This document shows, one piece after another, positions 27,329 through 36,280 of a DNA stretch of 64,000 nt. The DNA is from an uncultured Flavobacteriaceae bacterium (GTDB lineage Bacteria > Bacteroidota > Bacteroidia > Flavobacteriales > Flavobacteriaceae). A model generated the notes under the pieces. It searched no databases and was not told the DNA's origin. It saw nothing but the letters and a program-made list of their open reading frames with translations. Each line of letters starts with the position of its first letter. The first letter of the stretch is position 1. The translations under genes and the position numbers were made by a program. Location of the stretch: positions 558,001-622,000 of the forward strand of contig CANLWN010000002.1 of assembly GCA_947494825.1 (NCBI GenBank), in the 5' to 3' direction.

Positions 27329-27943
27329 CTAAAAATCGTACTTCCGCTCCAAGGCGTAGCGCAACAACTCCCCTGCCCCGCTCAATCCAAGCTTGCGGAT
27401 CATGTTCTTCCGATGGGTGTCTACTGTGCTTTTTCCGATAAAGAGCTGGTCCGCTATTTCATGGGAGGTCTTGCCGCGGGCGACCAGGCCCAGAATTTCC
27501 TTTTCCCGCGACGATAGAATGCTCTTGGAGGTGTTCTTTTCGGCTGTGGGCAAGTGTATTTTTTTATCAAAATAGGTGCTTCCCCCGGCCACGGTCCGTA
27601 TGGCTTCCAACACCACCTGGAGGGAGGAATTTTTAAGGATATAACCCACCGCCCCGGCATCGAGCATCTGCCGTATGGCCTCCTCCTGGTCGAACATCGT
27701 AAAGGCGATCACCTTGGTGGTGGGGTGTTCTTTCTGGATGATCTTGGCCGCCGCTATCCCATCCAATTTGGGCATACGGATATCACAGAGCACCAAGGTG
27801 GGCGTTCTTTTCCGGACAATCTCCAACAGGGCCTCCCCATCATTGGCATGTCCTATAATTTTGATGTCTTCCTCGTATTCCACATAGGACTGGATGCCAT
27901 CGATCAGGGCCTGGTGGTCTTCGGCAATGGCTACGGTAATCAT
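27329..27943 (-). CDS. NarL/LuxR-type response regulator
   Basis: 204 residues. Receiver domain with Asp54 (LVLCDIRMPKLDG) and acidic residues Glu8-Asp9. The C-terminal GerE/LuxR helix-turn-helix covers about 141-200 (LSSREKEILGLVARGKTSHEIADQLFI, in two parts), with recognition helix near STVDTHRKNMIRKL. Its start overlaps the stop of the upstream kinase gene by 4 bp, so this is a standard two-component operon. Confidence 0.95.
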   Translation of the reverse strand: MITVAIAEDHQALIDGIQSYVEYEEDIKIIGHANDGEALLEIVRKRTPTLVLCDIRMPKLDGIAAAKIIQKEHPTTKVIAFTMFDQEEAIRQMLDAGAVGYILKNSSLQVVLEAIRTVAGGSTYFDKKIHLPTAEKNTSKSILSSREKEILGLVARGKTSHEIADQLFIGKSTVDTHRKNMIRKLGLSGAGELLRYALERKYDF

Positions 27944-29784
27944 AGCGGTATGTCTATTAAAATGGAGGTCCCTTTGTCCAATACGCTGTCTACCGTAAAG
28001 TTCCCTTCCAAATGTTCTATGCGTTTTTCGATTGTAGTGAGTCCCATACCGCTCCGAGTCTTTTCCACCCTGGCCATATCAAAGCCCTTTCCGTTGTCCT
28101 CCACGATGATATTCAGATTGTCCTCATGTTGGGTGAACTGAATGCTGGCCTGGGTGGCCCCAGCATGTTTGATGATATTGGCAATCAACTCCTGTATGAC
28201 CCTAAAAATGGTAAGTTCCAGCGTGTTTTCCATACGTTCACCAAGGCCATACTCCTCCACGGTAACGGCCAGGGCATTGGTCCCGCTGATGGTCTGGGCC
28301 ATTTTTTGCACTGCGGGTAACAGGCCCTGGTTGGCCATTACGCCAGAGTTTTTGGCATGTGCCATACTTCGAATTTTTTGGTAGGCCTCGTCCAACAGCT
28401 TTTGCGCATTTTTTAGCGCCGGATCGGTTTTGTTGATCTTCATATTGTCAAAATGCAGTTTGATCGTGGCCATGAGACTCCCCAAATCATCGTGCAGTTC
28501 GTTGGCCACTTTTCGCCTTTCCTTTTCCTGCCCGGCGATCATAGCATCGATACTCACCAGTTCCTGCTCTTTTAACAGGGTCTCTACTTTTTGTTTTTGG
28601 ATCTGTTCCTGCTGTTCGGCCAGCTCCCGTTTTTTGGCCGAATTTTTATAGATCAAGACCGCAATAAAACCGCCCAGAAGTAACAATAGCACAGCTCCGA
28701 CGAACAGGTCCCGGTTTTGTGCCGCGCGCTGTTGTTCCCGCAAAATCTGTTTTTCCTTTTCGGCCGTCTGGAACTTTACGTTCAGATTGGAGATTTCCAG
28801 GGCATTTTTGTTGTATTCCAATTGCTTCTGCAAATCAATGGCTGCCAGTTGTTTGTCAAAGGCGGTGGCATAATCGCCCAGGCCCATATGATGAAAGGAG
28901 GCATAGTGGTTGATATAGTAGCTAGATCGTACAGAATCGACCGGGTCCCTATATTTTTTGGCCATCGCAACATACCTCAGTCCGTCCTCGTACCTTTCCA
29001 TCCCTTTCATAATTTCGGAAAGGTGGATATAGGAGCGGAACCGTACGTAGCGTAAAAATGGCTCGTCCCAGATGGTATCCAGTGCCTTTTGGTGAAATTC
29101 AATGGCCAAATCATCGTTTCCGAGCACCTCGTGGAGCACCCCCACCAAGGAGTGGTACATGGGCCAAAAAGCATGGGTAGAAGGAAAGCCTTCCATCAAC
29201 ACCTCAAATTCCCTGGCGAAGTCGGCATTCAATTCCACCTTATAGAAGACGTTCTTTAGGTTGTAGTGCAACAGGTTGATCCGAAAGTGAAAGGCATCCT
29301 CAGGGGAATCGATCAACTGTTCAAAGCGCTCCAGATAAGCAATCTTGTCGTCGTTGGACTGTGAAAACTCGTTGTTATAGACCCTCAGGATGGACAGGAG
29401 CGCCAGTTTCTCCAGTTCCTCCATGCGTAGCTCCTTGGCCTGTTGATAGGCCCGGTTCAATAATTCGAAAGGCCCCGCCCTATATGGATGGGTATGATGT
29501 AGATAAAGTCCGGTTTTTATCAGTGATATGGTATGCCCTATTTCATTGGAATCGGTATACGGTTGGGTGAAGGTCTGCCGTCGCTGTCCGGGATTGTAGA
29601 GCACATCGGCCAACTGTTGACACTCTCTCTGTAATGCCCTATTGCCCATGTCCTTGGCATGCTCCATGGCCGACTTATAGTCCATTGTTTTTAACGCATG
29701 AAGATAGTCTTCCAAAGGAGTGAATCCATGGGCTACTGAACAATAGAGTAGTATGCAGTAGGCTAAAGCAAGATTGTTTCGCAA
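27940..29784 (-). CDS. TPR-containing HisKA_3 sensor histidine kinase
   Basis: About 614 residues from the proposed TTG start at 29784, which gives a signal peptide (RNNLALAYCILLYCSVAHG) and lies 11 nt after the previous stop. An ATG at 29880 is in frame but would overlap the upstream gene by 86 bp. Tetratricopeptide-like helices fill the periplasmic part. One membrane helix (LFVGAVLLLLLGGFIAVLIY) and a coiled linker follow, then a dimerisation/phosphorylation domain with ELHDDLGSLMATIK (His about 462 counted from 29880) and a HATPase with GKGFDMARV and GMGLTTIEKR. It pairs with the NarL-type regulator. Confidence 0.92.
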   Translation of the reverse strand: MRNNLALAYCILLYCSVAHGFTPLEDYLHALKTMDYKSAMEHAKDMGNRALQRECQQLADVLYNPGQRRQTFTQPYTDSNEIGHTISLIKTGLYLHHTHPYRAGPFELLNRAYQQAKELRMEELEKLALLSILRVYNNEFSQSNDDKIAYLERFEQLIDSPEDAFHFRINLLHYNLKNVFYKVELNADFAREFEVLMEGFPSTHAFWPMYHSLVGVLHEVLGNDDLAIEFHQKALDTIWDEPFLRYVRFRSYIHLSEIMKGMERYEDGLRYVAMAKKYRDPVDSVRSSYYINHYASFHHMGLGDYATAFDKQLAAIDLQKQLEYNKNALEISNLNVKFQTAEKEKQILREQQRAAQNRDLFVGAVLLLLLGGFIAVLIYKNSAKKRELAEQQEQIQKQKVETLLKEQELVSIDAMIAGQEKERRKVANELHDDLGSLMATIKLHFDNMKINKTDPALKNAQKLLDEAYQKIRSMAHAKNSGVMANQGLLPAVQKMAQTISGTNALAVTVEEYGLGERMENTLELTIFRVIQELIANIIKHAGATQASIQFTQHEDNLNIIVEDNGKGFDMARVEKTRSGMGLTTIEKRIEHLEGNFTVDSVLDKGTSILIDIPL

Positions 29785-29794
29785 ACCAGTGATT

Positions 29795-30355
29795 TTAACG
29801 GACCACTTTATTGGTCGATTCAGGGCATAGATATCCTCCCTTAAGAGCGATAGTGCTATCTTCAATTTCATCATAATCATTTCTTGGCACAGGTTTTCTA
29901 GCTTCGGTAACGGGCACTAGACGATCGTCTTTTTTCTCAAAACCTTCCCGATATCTGAACTCATTTTCAAAGACCCCATCCACAAAATCCGACCCTAGGG
30001 GTTTCAGGCTTCTGTCAACATAGATATCACCGCCTATGGAACATTCCAGTCCAGGTACTATTTCTACACCAACATCAATGTTGGAAGGTTTTAGGGCCTG
30101 CACTTCGATCTTGAGCTTGGCAGATTTTGTATCCCCATCCCTTTTCTGTATAAGTTTCGCCCGGGCAATGCCCAAGTTGATAGGTCCTTTATAATTGAGC
30201 AGTCTAAGCGTAATCGATTTTATTTTATACCCTCCCTCACAGGTTTCGGTGCTGAACTTGGCATATACCATAAAAAAAGTGCCGTACAATTGGCTCGAAT
30301 AGATGTTCTGATAATCCGATTCGTTGGAAAGATCCACACAGTTGATTAAATCCAT
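29795..30355 (-). CDS. Conserved-looking protein of unknown function
   Basis: 186 residues, acidic, no signal peptide or membrane helix. Beta-rich middle (IKSITLRLLNYKGPINLGIA; VGVEIVPGLECSIGGDIY) with a charged C-terminal part. No family recognised. It stands 11 nt upstream of the preferred TTG start of the histidine kinase and may be co-transcribed with it, possibly as a ligand-binding or accessory partner; that role is inference. Confidence 0.65.
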   Translation of the reverse strand: MDLINCVDLSNESDYQNIYSSQLYGTFFMVYAKFSTETCEGGYKIKSITLRLLNYKGPINLGIARAKLIQKRDGDTKSAKLKIEVQALKPSNIDVGVEIVPGLECSIGGDIYVDRSLKPLGSDFVDGVFENEFRYREGFEKKDDRLVPVTEARKPVPRNDYDEIEDSTIALKGGYLCPESTNKVVR

Positions 30356-30751
30356 AGTTGTAGTTTTAGATTAGTATTGGTGCTTCGAGGGATGCCTTGA
30401 TCGACAGCTTCCAAAGTCTTGCTTATATCATATGGTGTAATCGTTCAACATAACAAACTTCCGCAATAGCAAGCTTCCAAAAAATCCCCATCCGTGGGTA
30501 TTTTTTCATTTCCAGAAAGCTGTAGGTGATGATGACTAAAACTATAGGGCGTAGTGTAGATTTAAAAATTAGGAATTATTTCCCTTGTATCCCTATAGGA
30601 AAACCTTAGAGTTTTTAAGGTTTTTATTTGGTTCCCCAATTTTAAACTCGTCCCGCTCTCGGAAACATTAGGCTGTTAAAAAGTGTTATCTCTTCCAAGG
30701 CACATCCTCTTTTTTGATATCTTAGGAAGTAACACACAATCACTTAGCCCA
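30356..30751. other. Intergenic region between divergent genes
   Basis: 396 bp separating the unknown minus-strand gene from the plus-strand epimerase-like gene. AT-rich, with no clear promoter pair, hairpin or small coding region seen. Confidence 0.5.
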
Positions 30752-31849
30752 ATGAAACGACGATATTTTATAGAATCCCTGGGGGCTGCCGGCCTGTTGC
30801 TGGCCACCCAACCCTTGGCGTCCTGCCATAATCCTTCCAACGGCCTGAATATCCTGGTGCTGGGCGGGCGCGACTTTCTAGGGCAGGCTATTGTAAAGGC
30901 CGGACGCCAAAAAGGACATCGCATCACGCTTTTTAACCGGGGCATCACCAATCCCGAGCTGTTTAACGAATTGCCCCTGATCAAAGGGGATAGAGAAAAA
31001 GGGATGATGGCCTATGAACCCCTAACACAGCAGGAATGGGATGTGGTCATTGATGTATGGCCACAACAGTCCAAATTGGTGGATGAAGCCACCTCAGCGC
31101 TACAAAACCATACAAAACACTACGTATTTATTTCCAGCGTGGCCGTCTATAAGGATTTGGAGGTCCCCAACCGGGCCGAGGACTATCCTGTGGTATCCTT
31201 GCCCTCCGATAAAGCGGACTGGGGGTATGCCGAAGAAAAGGCGGCCTCGGAGGCACTGGTCGCCAGTCGTTTTCCGAAGCACCATACCATACTTAGGCCG
31301 GGACCCATCAAGGGATGGCGCGATCCCGCTTATGACCTGCTGTACTGGCTGATCAAGCTGCAGCGGAACGAAAGCATCCTGGCGCCCGGTAACGGCAGCG
31401 ACCCCGTACAATTTATAGACGTCAATGATGTGGGCAACTTCGCCATCACAGCCGCGGAACGCAAGACTATTGGCGCCTATAACTGCGTGGGACCTACCAA
31501 GGAGACCCTAAGCTGGAAAACCCTTTTGGAAACTGCCAGGACGCACCTAAATTCAAGTTCCGAATTGCATTGGTCCAGCCAGGAGTTCTTAAGCACACAG
31601 GAAGTATATGCCTGGAGCGATCTGCCACTATGGGCGCCGATCTCGGACGATTACTTTATGCAGATCGGCAATGCCAAATCCATCGCCGCAGGCTTTAGCC
31701 ATACCCCCTTGGAAAAGACCTTGGACGACTGCCTGGCCTGGCATCAGCAAGAAGGAAATCCCAATATCGTTTTTGGCACCGGCGAAGAGGCTGTGGGACT
31801 GGAACGCGCCAAGGAACTTGAGGTCATTGCCCAATTGAACCAAGGTTGA
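30752..31849 (+). CDS. NAD-dependent epimerase/dehydratase-like (SDR) protein, exported
   Basis: 365 residues from ATG 30752, chosen because the twin-arginine-like signal MKRRYFIESLGAAGLLLA ends in a lipobox-like LASC. An upstream start at 30683 would destroy it. Rossmann motif NILVLGGRDFLGQAIVKA; SDR active-site pair as WGYAEEKAASEAL (Tyr-xxx-Lys). It would act in the periplasm if exported as folded protein by Tat. Substrate unknown; it resembles sugar-nucleotide epimerase-like proteins found near cell-envelope genes. Followed by a methyltransferase-like gene 50 bp downstream. Confidence 0.85.
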   Translation: MKRRYFIESLGAAGLLLATQPLASCHNPSNGLNILVLGGRDFLGQAIVKAGRQKGHRITLFNRGITNPELFNELPLIKGDREKGMMAYEPLTQQEWDVVIDVWPQQSKLVDEATSALQNHTKHYVFISSVAVYKDLEVPNRAEDYPVVSLPSDKADWGYAEEKAASEALVASRFPKHHTILRPGPIKGWRDPAYDLLYWLIKLQRNESILAPGNGSDPVQFIDVNDVGNFAITAAERKTIGAYNCVGPTKETLSWKTLLETARTHLNSSSELHWSSQEFLSTQEVYAWSDLPLWAPISDDYFMQIGNAKSIAAGFSHTPLEKTLDDCLAWHQQEGNPNIVFGTGEEAVGLERAKELEVIAQLNQG

Positions 31850-31898
31850 AGACGGTCGCGACTTACAGACCGGAGCTACAACCTAAGCCCTGGACCTT

Positions 31899-32375
31899 AT
31901 GAAAAAAGATGCCGCCCATAGCTCGATCTACCGAACCTCGGATTTCTTGCTAGTGGTCATTTTTGGCCTAGGAGCGGTGGTGGAATATTTCCTCTTTTGG
32001 GATTGGTCCTTGCCCCTATCCATTTCCATTAGAATTGCTGTTGGAGTTCTAATTACCATAATGGGCATGGTACTGATAGCCCAGAGCAAACAAGCGCTAA
32101 ACCAGGCAAAGCAACCTTCGGCACCAGGAACACCCACTACGGAAATCATACAATGGGGCATTTATGCCAAAATGCGGAATCCCACCTATCTGGGGTGCGG
32201 CTTACTGGTACTGGGTTTGGGCGTATGCTTCAATTTTGTGGCCTGGATAATCGGCTCCCTGATTGCTGTGCTGCTGATGCACTTTCTGTTGGTCCTGCCC
32301 GAGGAAACCTACCTGAAATCCAAATTCCCGGAAGCCTATGCGGCCTATACCAAAAAGGTAAGGCGGTGGTTATAA
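31899..32375 (+). CDS. Isoprenylcysteine carboxyl methyltransferase/PEMT-like membrane protein
   Basis: 158 residues with about four membrane helices. The C-terminal motifs typical of the family are present: GIYAKMRNPTYLGCGLLVLG (binding region), EETYLKSKFPEAYAAYTKKV and RRW near the end. The reaction in the family is SAM-dependent methylation of a membrane-associated substrate; the real substrate here is unknown. Probably co-transcribed with the upstream epimerase-like gene. Confidence 0.85.
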   Translation: MKKDAAHSSIYRTSDFLLVVIFGLGAVVEYFLFWDWSLPLSISIRIAVGVLITIMGMVLIAQSKQALNQAKQPSAPGTPTTEIIQWGIYAKMRNPTYLGCGLLVLGLGVCFNFVAWIIGSLIAVLLMHFLLVLPEETYLKSKFPEAYAAYTKKVRRWL

Positions 32376-32507
32376 GGGATGGAAAATTGTATGCTCGGTC
32401 CCTTTAAGCTTTATACGTTGCGGCTTGCAAACCCTGGGCTTTGGTTCATCCACACCATCCATAAATAAAGAAAATCTTTATATTTATGTACTTCTATTCT
32501 CTATTTT

Positions 32508-33611
32508 ATGCCTTATTATATGGATTTACATGTGGTTCCAGGAGCTACGGCAGAAGCTGTGGCAAAGGCGCATCGTGAGGATTTGAAAGCTCAGGAGGAT
32601 TTTAATTGTAAGTGCATCACCTATTGGGTAGATGTGGACAGGGGAAGGGCATTTTGCTTGATCGATGCCCCGAATAAAGAGGCCATCGATAATTTGCACC
32701 TAAAAACCTTAGGCGTAAAACCTGTTGAAATCGTACGGGTATATAAAAAAACGGTCCAAGCGTTTTTGGGTAGGGTTAAAGATCCCGAGAATCAGCAACA
32801 TTATTACGACAGACATTATACCGATCTAAAGATTTTTGACGACCCCGCATTTCGAATAGTCATGGTTACCAAAACGGTGAATGATCGATTGCTGCAACTT
32901 GCCTACGGTAAAAAGCAAGCCAAACACTTAATTCAATTGTATAGGAAAACGGTAAGGGATCAACTTAAAAAGCACGAGGGCAGAGAAGTTAGAGGTGAGG
33001 AATTCCTGGCTTCTTTTAAGTCGGTTTTTCAGGCGATCCAATGTGCGCTTTCCATTCAAAAACAGCTGTCCAAATGGCTTCAGCAATTAGATCTGCGCAT
33101 TGGTCTGCACGCTGGTATGCCGGTGACCAAAAACCAGGCTTTGTTCGGGGATGTTGTCCGGTTTGGCAAACATCTCTGTGCGATAGGCACAAGCGACCAA
33201 ATCATCATATCGCCCATCATACGGCAACTTTACAAAAAAGAATACCAAAAGGTGGCCGAAACCATCAACACCATTAGACCTATTTCTTCTTCGGACGAAA
33301 CCTTTTTGGAATTGCTGATGGATACCTTGGCATCCAATTGGAACGATCCGTCATTGGCCATCAGTGATTTTTGCCTGCATATGGCCATGAGCAAGTCCGA
33401 ATTGTACCGCAAAAGCAAATCGGTGACCGGGATGTCCTTAAAAAACCTGCTTAAGGAATACCGGCTGCAAAAGTCCCTGGAACTCCTGGACCAAAATGAC
33501 TCCAACATTTCCCAAACCGCTTTTGATACGGGTTTTAGCAGCGCGTCTTACTTCGCAAAATGCTTCCATAAAAGGTTTGGTATGCAACCTACGGCCTACC
33601 TAAATCTTTAA
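32508..33611 (+). CDS. DUF4242 / cyclase-like / AraC-HTH fusion regulator
   Basis: 367 residues in three parts. Residues 1-85 match DUF4242-type proteins (YYMDLHVVPGATAEAVAKAH; CKCITYWVDVDRGRAFCLIDA). Residues about 125-245 resemble a class III nucleotide cyclase fragment (LRIGLHAGMPVTKNQALFGD), but the metal-binding Asp residues are not clear, so it is probably not a cyclase. Residues about 265-367 are an AraC/XylS helix-turn-helix (TLASNWNDPSLAISDFCLHM; FDTGFSSASYFAKCFHKRFG). A one-protein sensor-regulator with the ligand read by the first two domains. The domain mix is seen, the logic is inference. Confidence 0.82.
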   Translation: MPYYMDLHVVPGATAEAVAKAHREDLKAQEDFNCKCITYWVDVDRGRAFCLIDAPNKEAIDNLHLKTLGVKPVEIVRVYKKTVQAFLGRVKDPENQQHYYDRHYTDLKIFDDPAFRIVMVTKTVNDRLLQLAYGKKQAKHLIQLYRKTVRDQLKKHEGREVRGEEFLASFKSVFQAIQCALSIQKQLSKWLQQLDLRIGLHAGMPVTKNQALFGDVVRFGKHLCAIGTSDQIIISPIIRQLYKKEYQKVAETINTIRPISSSDETFLELLMDTLASNWNDPSLAISDFCLHMAMSKSELYRKSKSVTGMSLKNLLKEYRLQKSLELLDQNDSNISQTAFDTGFSSASYFAKCFHKRFGMQPTAYLNL

Positions 33612-33768
33612 ATAGATTCCCGGTCCATTTTTACCAGCATTAGAATTATTCTTACCATTTCATTCGAAAATGGCATTCTAATTTTGAGTATTAATTTAAA
33701 ATATATGCTCACCATCCTTATCAGTTACAGGAGCAGAATACTTGATAACATTAAATAAACTTAAAACT

Positions 33769-34281
33769 ATGTCCAAGAGAAATTTTCCAATAGATTCCAT
33801 TGCGGAATTAATTTTTGACAAAAGGATTGAGACAATGGAGGTTAAGGGATTCATTGCTAGCAACAAAGATGACCATATTGTTCTATTCCCCTTAAGAACA
33901 GGGGCTATTGGCTATCGATTGCATGAAGATGATATTCTAGGAATCGTTGAACCTAAAAACGATGGGGAACCGTGTACCTTAACCGTTAGGGCCGATGCTT
34001 CGGTCCAGATTGTTCAAATTAAAGAAAAGTCATTAAAAGCCCATGAATTGCCGAAAGAGAACCCGAAGTGTAACTGTCATTCGGACACGGTTTCGTATCG
34101 AGCTGGAATCGTCCCGGTAAGTCCTGGCCAAGCCAACTGCCGTGGAAGATGTTTCGACGATTTTTTATGGTGTCCTCATAGTGCGGATAGATGTCTGGCC
34201 AGCTATAACGCCTGTAACTCAGCATGTGAAATTTTCGGACTCCATCCATCCCGATTTAACAGTGGTCTTTTGCATAGATGA
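33769..34281 (+). CDS. Unknown protein with cysteine-rich C-terminus
   Basis: 170 residues from ATG 33769 (the frame is open upstream from TTG 33742). The N-terminal about 100 residues are a mixed alpha/beta domain without signal peptide; the last about 60 contain nine cysteines (CNCHS, NCRGRCFDDFLWC, ADRCL, NACNSACEIF). The Cys spacing is not one of the standard zinc-ribbon patterns I know; it could bind metal or form disulfides. No family recognised. The next gene follows 46 bp downstream on the same strand. Confidence 0.65.
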   Translation: MSKRNFPIDSIAELIFDKRIETMEVKGFIASNKDDHIVLFPLRTGAIGYRLHEDDILGIVEPKNDGEPCTLTVRADASVQIVQIKEKSLKAHELPKENPKCNCHSDTVSYRAGIVPVSPGQANCRGRCFDDFLWCPHSADRCLASYNACNSACEIFGLHPSRFNSGLLHR

Positions 34282-34327
34282 ATCCGTGGATGTAAAAATT
34301 TAACTAATTATCTAAAAAACACTTATC

Positions 34328-34996
34328 ATGATCGTACATATAGAGAATTTAAGTAAAGCAATCGGTATTACATTATTGGGCCTTAAACAAAAAGGAATTC
34401 CCATCACAGTTTGGAAGCATAAGTTTAACATTAAGGGTTTAGACATCGAGACCTTGCCCACAGCAACAGGTTTTAGACTAGAGGCCAAATACGATCATCA
34501 AAAAAAGTGGAAATCTGATGACGATATCGATTGGAGCTGCACTATTTCAAAGGATGGCAGTGTACGGGAAATTTCAGTTTCAAATGAATCTTCCGAAGAA
34601 GCCCTTAAATCCTGGTTTGAGACCTTCAATTTAAGACCTCTTGTTAGGTTGATAACCCAAGATGGGTTTAGATATGAATTTGGCCCTGGCTTGACTTGGC
34701 CGATAGTACAACCAGTTCCTGGCAGTGATCTATTGATAGATGGCCATTGGACCGGTGACTCCGAATTTCTTTTGGTCAATGTAATTGTTTATACGGCAGT
34801 TTTGGTAATGCCTGAAATAGGTGATTTCCCAGTTATAGATTTTCCAAATATTCTAGGCGAACAACTGGTATTGAACCATTCTTTAATAAATGCCTATAAA
34901 GAGAAAAGGGAGAAAAAATTCCCTGATGAAATTCCCGACTTGGAATTGGACATTAGCAAGGGAGAAAACCCATTAACAAGGCTGTACACCAAATAG
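34328..34996 (+). CDS. Unknown cytosolic protein
   Basis: 222 residues, no signal peptide or membrane helix. Opening KAIGITLLGLKQKGIPITVW; the middle has beta-rich segments (DIDWSCTISKDGSVREISVS; YEFGPGLTWPIVQPVPGSD) and the end is charged. No family recognised. Close spacing to the Cys-rich gene suggests a two-gene unit. Confidence 0.65.
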   Translation: MIVHIENLSKAIGITLLGLKQKGIPITVWKHKFNIKGLDIETLPTATGFRLEAKYDHQKKWKSDDDIDWSCTISKDGSVREISVSNESSEEALKSWFETFNLRPLVRLITQDGFRYEFGPGLTWPIVQPVPGSDLLIDGHWTGDSEFLLVNVIVYTAVLVMPEIGDFPVIDFPNILGEQLVLNHSLINAYKEKREKKFPDEIPDLELDISKGENPLTRLYTK

Positions 34997-35067
34997 TAGT
35001 CACTGCCGCCACCAGCCCTTCAGAGGTCCGCCTATAGAAGGCAGGCACGCGAATACTGGCAGCAGGA

Positions 35068-35396
35068 CTATTCTTTCTTATAGCCTATTTGTTTTCTAGG
35101 AGTTTGTCCTGGTTTTGACATCAAGCGTCGAAGAGCCTCATATATCTCACTAAACTGTTTATTGTTCCGTGATTCCATTTGATGCACCTTGTTCATTATC
35201 TCTTCATAGTTGTTGGCCAATTTTCGGAGTTGAACAAAGGTTTCTATAATCTGGACACTCATTTTTATGGCCGTGTCACTCTTCAGAACACTTGAGAGCA
35301 TTAAAATTCCATGTTCCGTAAATACAAAAGGTGGGTACTTTGAATGCCGTCCTCTTTTTAAGGTCGCAATTTGCGACCTTAAAGTGGTGTGTTCTT
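35068..35396 (-). pseudogene. Truncated ORF6N-domain gene
   Basis: The open frame reads upstream through TTLRSQIATLKRGRHSKYPP, FVFTEHGILMLSSVLKSDTA and KIMSVQIIETFVQLRKL-like sequence to a stop at 35068. This matches the last two-thirds of ORF6N proteins (LRSQIAT..., FTEHGI.MLSSVL) ending in KQIGYK. The N-terminal DNA-binding part is missing: near 35397 the sequence passes into a dispersed repeat (see 35397-35488). The first internal ATG (35301) is a shadow start. ORF6N genes are phage or mobile-element linked; this is a remnant. Confidence 0.75.
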
Positions 35397-35488
35397 CAAC
35401 TTTTAAAAGCCTGTGGGCAAAAACACTCGTCGCACTTGTCCGCCGGAGCCTTTAGCTATGGCGGAGGAGGAGGCGAGCGCTAGGGAGG
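35397..35488. repeat. Dispersed palindromic repeat, copy A
   Basis: Shares CAACTTTTAAAA, CCTGTGGG, CACTCGTC, CACTTGTCCGCCGGA and GCGAGCGCTAG in the same order with 38041-38155. It contains the inverted pair TCCGCC/GGCGGA. It sits exactly at the broken end of the ORF6N remnant. Confidence 0.75.
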
Positions 35489-35528
35489 GGTGGCTTAATA
35501 TCTATTTGTTGCGGTAGAGCGTTATTAT

Positions 35529-35933
35529 TTAATCATCCACACCGTAATATCCCCCACCAATCTGCTCACATTTTTCCAAATAACTTAATAGAACTCCTTC
35601 CTCTTCATCCAAAATTCCGCTTTGGCTAAAAAAAGTGACATTTTCATCGTCTTTATGTACTAGGATTATTGCGGGACCACCTTCTATCGGGACAAAAGGT
35701 GAGTCTGCCTCGTAACCCTTATTTGGTTTTTCCTGATTTAAATTATAGATATAGGAGATATTGACTACTAAATTTTGATAACCATGTTGCTTTTCGACTT
35801 TAGTGACAATTCCTTGTACTTCAATAAAATCTTCCTCATTATAATCTTCGTATTTCTTTTTTGTTGGCTCATCATTGCAACTTACAGCAACCAAGACCAG
35901 TAAAAGAGGTATTATAAAATATAACCTTTTCAT
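35529..35933 (-). CDS. Small lipoprotein, unknown function
   Basis: 134 residues. Lipoprotein signal MKRLYFIIPLLLVLVAVSC with lipidated Cys19, then a charged segment and a beta-rich domain with QGIVTKVEKQHGYQNLVVNI (an OB-like strand pattern) and a C-terminal cluster LEKCEQIGGGYYGVDD. No family recognised. A -7-like TAACTTTG (CAAAGTTA at 35960-35967) lies 27 nt upstream of the start codon. Confidence 0.7.
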   Translation of the reverse strand: MKRLYFIIPLLLVLVAVSCNDEPTKKKYEDYNEEDFIEVQGIVTKVEKQHGYQNLVVNISYIYNLNQEKPNKGYEADSPFVPIEGGPAIILVHKDDENVTFFSQSGILDEEEGVLLSYLEKCEQIGGGYYGVDD

Positions 35934-36102
35934 AAAAACTTATTTATCTGATACTTTTACAAAGTTAACTTTCTCCAATCTATTGCCATATGGGTCATAT
36001 AGGTGCCACGCCCCCTAAATTTGCCCCTATAAAATTGGCTGTTCTTCATGTGGAACTCTTTGAGGACATTCCTTTGTAGGCTTGTAAACTGCCTCTATTG
36101 GC

Positions 36103-36272
36103 ACCCCGCTGGCGCGGATCTACCTGTCGGCAGACAGGTTTGTAATCCGTGCCACAGTCTGACCTTCCTAGCCTTCCAAGTATATACAAAAAGAAAAACC
36201 ACAACTCCAACTTGGGAGGCCGTGGTTTTTGTATCATTATTGCGCGGATTGCAAATCCGCGCTATCGTGGAT
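36103..36272. repeat. Composite REP-like repeat, copy 1
   Basis: About 170 bp in three parts: a CCTGTCGGCAGACAGG hairpin followed by TTTGTAATCCGTGCC, then a terminator-like hairpin (AAAAACCAC 36195-36203 with GTGGTTTTT 36222-36230), then the palindrome GCGCGGATTGCAAATCCGCGC (36242-36262). A second copy in the same orientation lies at 37817-37973. The two copies flank the TlpA-like gene. Confidence 0.85.
36195..36230 (-). terminator. Hairpin terminator after the TlpA-like gene
   Basis: Stem AAAAACCAC/GTGGTTTTT with an 18-nt loop, T-run on either strand, about 50 nt beyond the stop of the minus-strand TlpA-like gene. It is part of the composite repeat, so it may serve as terminator by location. 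Confidence 0.55.
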
Positions 36273-36280
36273 AGCGGGGA

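Noticed and set aside
35068-35301. Separate 77-residue gene starting at ATG 35301
   Set aside because: The ORF6N homology continues upstream of this ATG, so it is a truncated remnant and not a complete small gene.
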